Shown here piece after piece: positions 62,588 to 64,000 of a stretch of 64,000 nt of DNA. The stretch's first letter is position 1; every line of letters starts with the position of its first letter. The DNA is from Spartinivicinus marinus (GTDB taxonomy: Bacteria > Pseudomonadota > Gammaproteobacteria > Pseudomonadales > Zooshikellaceae): the NCBI RefSeq assembly GCF_026309355.1, contig NZ_JAPJZK010000004.1, positions 1-64,000 of the forward strand. The letters are read 5' to 3'. The translations under genes and the position numbers were made by a program. Under the pieces are notes generated by a model, which made no database searches, was not told the DNA's origin, and was given only the letters and a program-made list of their open reading frames with translations.

Positions 62588-63402
62588 GCATTAACATTCT
62601 CAACGTATGTATCAAGCGGGGTATAGTCAGCGGGTACCTCATCAAAACAGAAATAGGGGATTTCGTTATACTGTAAGAGTGGTGTTAACTCTCGTTGCTG
62701 AATGGTTTGCCAATCAAGTCGAGGGGCTATGAACTGATCTTGATAAGCTAAATGAGCTGGCCTTTCTGTCTTCAGGGTTTCAATTAGCAACCGATCAGGT
62801 TTTGCTTTGAAATGAATACTCAGTTGGAATAATTCACCTTCATAGACAATATGGGTCGGGCGGATCTTCTCAATTTCCTGGCGCACAATGGTTTCGAATT
62901 CGCCGCGACTGATTTGCAATAACCGTAAGTGCCCTAGATCAACCCATAGCCGGCCGCGAGATGTTAAAAAATAATCATTCAACTCATGCCCCAGGTCGTG
63001 TACTTCATCAGCTGAATAAAAAGTACCTTGCTGATAAGACTCTGTATCTTTGGCATACAAAGGTTCCCAGCGGGTATTTAATCCACTGAAGTTACGCGCC
63101 AGAATCGATTGCACGGGTAGCGAAGTGTCTTTGTAGTGCAACTCATCGCGACGCCAGGCTATGGCTAAGGGTTTATTGGTTTCAGCAATGGGCATAAAGA
63201 CATCAAAAAAACTGCCCATATCGGCTAACGCTTTTTCCAGGTCTTCCGGGCTGGCGGTAAAAATCGAGCGGCTGTTTTCGACCCGTTCAATAGCCGGGGT
63301 AAATTGCTGATCCCAAAATAATTCCAGGGCCATAGCCAGCTGTACCCAACGCTCAGAGGACTGTTTACTGACTGTAAGCCGATTAACTAACCAGTGTTGC
63401 AC
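62584..63402 (-). CDS. Hypothetical protein, first gene of late operon
   Basis: 272 residues, alpha/beta: MALELFWDQQFTPAIERVEN, then SFFDVFMPIAETNKPLAIAW, and VDLGHLRLLQISRGEFETIV. It starts the long minus-strand operon after the motif at 63451-63480 and an imperfect palindrome at 63411-63435. No family recognised. Confidence 0.6.
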   Translation of the reverse strand: MQHWLVNRLTVSKQSSERWVQLAMALELFWDQQFTPAIERVENSRSIFTASPEDLEKALADMGSFFDVFMPIAETNKPLAIAWRRDELHYKDTSLPVQSILARNFSGLNTRWEPLYAKDTESYQQGTFYSADEVHDLGHELNDYFLTSRGRLWVDLGHLRLLQISRGEFETIVRQEIEKIRPTHIVYEGELFQLSIHFKAKPDRLLIETLKTERPAHLAYQDQFIAPRLDWQTIQQRELTPLLQYNEIPYFCFDEVPADYTPLDTYVENVNA

Positions 63403-63410
63403 GCCATACC

Positions 63411-63480
63411 ACTAACTGAATAATCATTCGGTTAGGATACTGTAAATTCGAGGAAAAGGGCGACGATAAAAAAATGTCGG
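63411..63480 (-). promoter_or_regulatory. Promoter-like motif and palindrome before late operon
   Basis: GGCGACGATAAAAAAATGTC at 63459-63478 shares the core GATAAAAAAATxT with four other copies. CTAACTGAAT/ATTCGGTTAG (63411-63435, one G-T pair) lies between it and the gene. Confidence 0.5.
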
Positions 63481-63614
63481 GATAATGGCTGGTGATTGGA
63501 GCTTGTAGCTTGTTTTATTACTGACTATCGTCGATTTTTTACAATGAGTATTCCAGGCTTGGCTATGATAAATAAATAAGTAAAAAATGACTGTTGAATG
63601 CTATTGATAGTGTT

Positions 63615-64000
63615 ATGTTGTATAGAATGATCTGGATGCTATTCATTGTTACATCATTAATGAGTATTGGAACTCACTCAATAGAGTTAGTGGATGTGAA
63701 TGTCACTATTGAGTTACCCAAAGACTGGTGGATTAAAAAAACCAATGTCTTTTATATTCACAAACCAAACTCACCCACTAAGCGATATGTTTTCACATTT
63801 GACAAGTCAAGAGTAGTCGAAATTTATTATCAGCATAAAAATCCAAAAAATACCCTGATCATTAGCACTATGCCTAAAGAGGGTATAAGCGGAACCCCAC
63901 TTGAATATCAAAAAAGCCTGGTTATGAGTGAGGGGGCTCAGCTAATCAAGCCTGTTTATGAAACGGATATGGGAGGACAGCGTTTTACTGTGTTAGCGCT
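63615..64000 (+). CDS. Secreted protein, 3' end cut off by window edge
   Basis: The plus strand is open from the ATG at 63615 to the window end, 128 residues. MLYRMIWMLFIVTSLMSIGT is a signal peptide cleaved near THSIE, then VDVNVTIELPKDWWIKKTNV, YVFTFDKSRVVEIYYQHKN and IISTMPKEGISGTPLEYQKS. Beta-rich periplasmic protein, not recognised. It is divergent from the late operon and probably belongs to host or cargo sequence to the right. Confidence 0.6.
   Translation, partial: MLYRMIWMLFIVTSLMSIGTHSIELVDVNVTIELPKDWWIKKTNVFYIHKPNSPTKRYVFTFDKSRVVEIYYQHKNPKNTLIISTMPKEGISGTPLEYQKSLVMSEGAQLIKPVYETDMGGQRFTVLA

Noticed and set aside
1-64000. tRNA or rRNA genes
   Set aside because: No cloverleaf with CCA-adjacent acceptor stem or conserved TTCGA loop context was seen by eye; a tRNA scan would settle it.

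Overview
This 64 kb window looks like part of a large phage-plasmid, or a plasmid carrying phage modules, in a moderately AT-rich gammaproteobacterium. A marine, Oceanospirillales-like host is a weak inference from overall protein character. Plasmid traits are an iteron origin with a Rep_3-type initiator, a SopAB-like parAB pair, KorB/KorA-like regulators, a serine recombinase and toxin-antitoxin genes. Phage traits are a complete-looking lysis cassette, both terminase subunits, a portal, a prohead protease, RecE/RecT, SSB, a primase, a Dam-type methylase and a giant DarB-like methylase/helicase. No major capsid or tail gene is present in the window, so the virion set is incomplete here.

Layout. 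1-9.2 kb is accessory cargo: a truncated periplasmic binding protein, a TPR protein, VapBC, a decayed HigA-like antitoxin, an HU-like protein, RecD2 helicase, a YhfG-like antitoxin without Fic, and a second antitoxin/PIN pair. 9.3-14.7 kb holds a serine recombinase, then a tightly overlapping minus-strand operon running holin, lytic transglycosylase, Rz-like and Rz1-like spanins, coiled-coil protein, small and large terminase. 14.9-22.5 kb is a replication region: small plus-strand genes, a DnaA-box cluster, SSB, a PD-(D/E)XK nuclease, a replication-type protein, a 1.4 kb gene-poor stretch with a candidate structured RNA, and an AEP-like primase.

22.7-34.1 kb is the most novel part. It is a minus-strand run encoding a small secreted protein, a secreted alpha/alpha-toroid protein with a calcium-binding repeat tail, and a 2627-residue Sec-type RHS protein. 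The RHS protein has a cysteine-less transglutaminase-like domain, a HINT domain and an unrecognised C-terminal tip. Three small genes follow, including an S1-domain protein and a DUF416 protein that are candidate immunity factors. 35.1-39.0 kb is a plus-strand sensory operon of methyltransferase, periplasmic binding protein, NarX-type kinase and LuxR-type response regulator.

39.5-47.5 kb is the plasmid core: DUF2750 protein, KorB-like and KorA-like regulators, RecE, RecT, iterons, Rep, ParA and ParB. 47.5-63.4 kb is a minus-strand block with prohead protease, portal, DarB-like protein, Dam methylase, a zincin protein and coiled-coil proteins of unknown role. The window ends in a truncated plus-strand secreted-protein gene.

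Two non-coding patterns tie the element together. A conserved promoter-like motif lies ahead of five minus-strand units, and a GTAGC-centred palindrome occurs at both the KorB-like gene and the portal promoter. They suggest that plasmid-maintenance regulators may also control virion genes, which is an inference. Function assignments rest on motif recognition by eye; no database search was run.
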